Assembly: GCA_964624465.1 (NCBI GenBank)
Contig: CAZUZD010000358.1
Location: forward strand, 1-6,026
DNA: 6,026 nucleotides
DNA from: CAZUZD01 sp964624465
GTDB lineage: Bacteria > Planctomycetota > Planctomycetia > Isosphaerales > Isosphaeraceae
Reading direction: 5' to 3'
Shown here: piece by piece, positions 5,702-6,026 of the stretch
How the letters are laid out: each line of letters begins with the position of its first letter
Numbering within the stretch: the first letter of the stretch is position 1
Program-made: the position numbers and the translations under genes
The notes under the pieces: generated by a model
Seen by the model: only the letters and a program-made list of their open reading frames with translations
The model's database searches: none
Told to the model about the DNA's origin: nothing

Positions 5702-6026
5702 TCAGGCGAGGATGGCGTGGATCGGCTGGCCGTGGTCAAGCTCCAGCCGCTTGCGGCCGGGGACGTCGAGCCGCTTCGGATCGAGTCCCATCAGGTGCAG
5801 GACGGTGGCGTGGACGTCGGTGACGTAGTGCGGCGACTCGACGGCGTGGAACCCGAGCTCGTCGGTCGCGCCGTGCACCGTCCCCGGCTTGATCCCCGCG
5901 CCGGCCATCCAGATCGAGAAGGCGTGCGGGTGGTGGTCGCGGCCGGTCGGGTTGGCGTAGGCGTCGCGGGTTTCCAGACCCGGCGTGCGGCCGAACTCGG
6001 TGCCGCAGACGACCGTCACATCGTCG
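5702..6026 (-). CDS. DUF1501 domain-containing protein, C-terminal part (5' end outside window)
   Basis: The reading frame is open to the right edge, so only the last 107 residues are present. The GTG at 6019 is an internal codon: two further in-frame Asp codons precede it, as expected just before the V-V-C-G-T-E-F-G-R-T-P strand. Visible motifs are TEFGRTP (residues 9-15 of the fragment), TGRDHHPHAFS, WMAGAGI, a VTDVHATVLHLMGLDP helix and an LDHGQPI tail. The GRDHHPHAFS form differs from the GRDHW form of the two complete DUF1501 proteins in the window. It marks another subgroup, which I associate with the DUF1501 genes that follow DUF1549/DUF1553 cytochrome-like genes; such a partner would lie to the right, beyond the window. 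The stop is TGA at 5702. The tRNA gene follows on the same strand. Confidence 0.9.
   Translation of the reverse strand, partial: DDVTVVCGTEFGRTPGLETRDAYANPTGRDHHPHAFSIWMAGAGIKPGTVHGATDELGFHAVESPHYVTDVHATVLHLMGLDPKRLDVPGRKRLELDHGQPIHAILA

Noticed and set aside
5545..5739. 64-codon minus-strand open frame containing SVAQSAEAADLKSV
   Set aside because: It is a translation of the tRNA gene, a familiar type of spurious protein prediction.

Overview
The window looks like a piece of a GC-rich Planctomycetes chromosome, probably from the Isosphaeraceae/Gemmataceae side of the phylum. This is inferred from three DUF1501 (PF07394) genes with Tat-type N-termini, a PEP-CTERM surface protein and an Asp-box sialidase-like secreted protein in about 6 kb of very GC-rich DNA. 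No replication, phage, CRISPR or transposase gene is visible.

Layout. Bases 1-203 hold no supported gene. They contain two GC-rich inverted repeats and a candidate sigma70-like promoter leading into a plus-strand DUF1501 gene (204-1586). Everything after that is on the minus strand. A sialidase-like secreted protein (1591-2736) converges on the first DUF1501 gene with only 4 bases between stop codons. Next, in map order, are a strong hairpin (2868-2914), a PEP-CTERM protein (2962-3621), a gene-free spacer of 369 bases with the most AT-rich DNA of the window, a second full-length DUF1501 gene (3991-5448), a leucine-type tRNA gene (5585-5658), and the C-terminal part of a third DUF1501 gene that runs off the right edge (5702-6026).

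How the genes may work together. All four complete proteins carry export signals (two Tat-type, two Sec-type), so the theme is the cell envelope or exterior. DUF1501 proteins are abundant in planctomycetes, usually beside DUF1549/DUF1553 cytochrome-like genes; none of those partners lies in the window. The sialidase-like protein could act on glycans outside the cytoplasm, and the PEP-CTERM protein would be processed by an exosortase encoded elsewhere. The spacing (225 to 369 bases between the minus-strand protein genes, with a hairpin in one gap) argues for separate transcription units rather than one operon.

The most unusual item is the tRNA. Its anticodon (TAA), discriminator A and D-arm are those of a leucine tRNA, but the variable region is only 5 nt, as in class I tRNAs, instead of the long arm expected of bacterial tRNA-Leu. 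Otherwise this is a fairly ordinary planctomycete region, and I see no convincing new multi-gene system.
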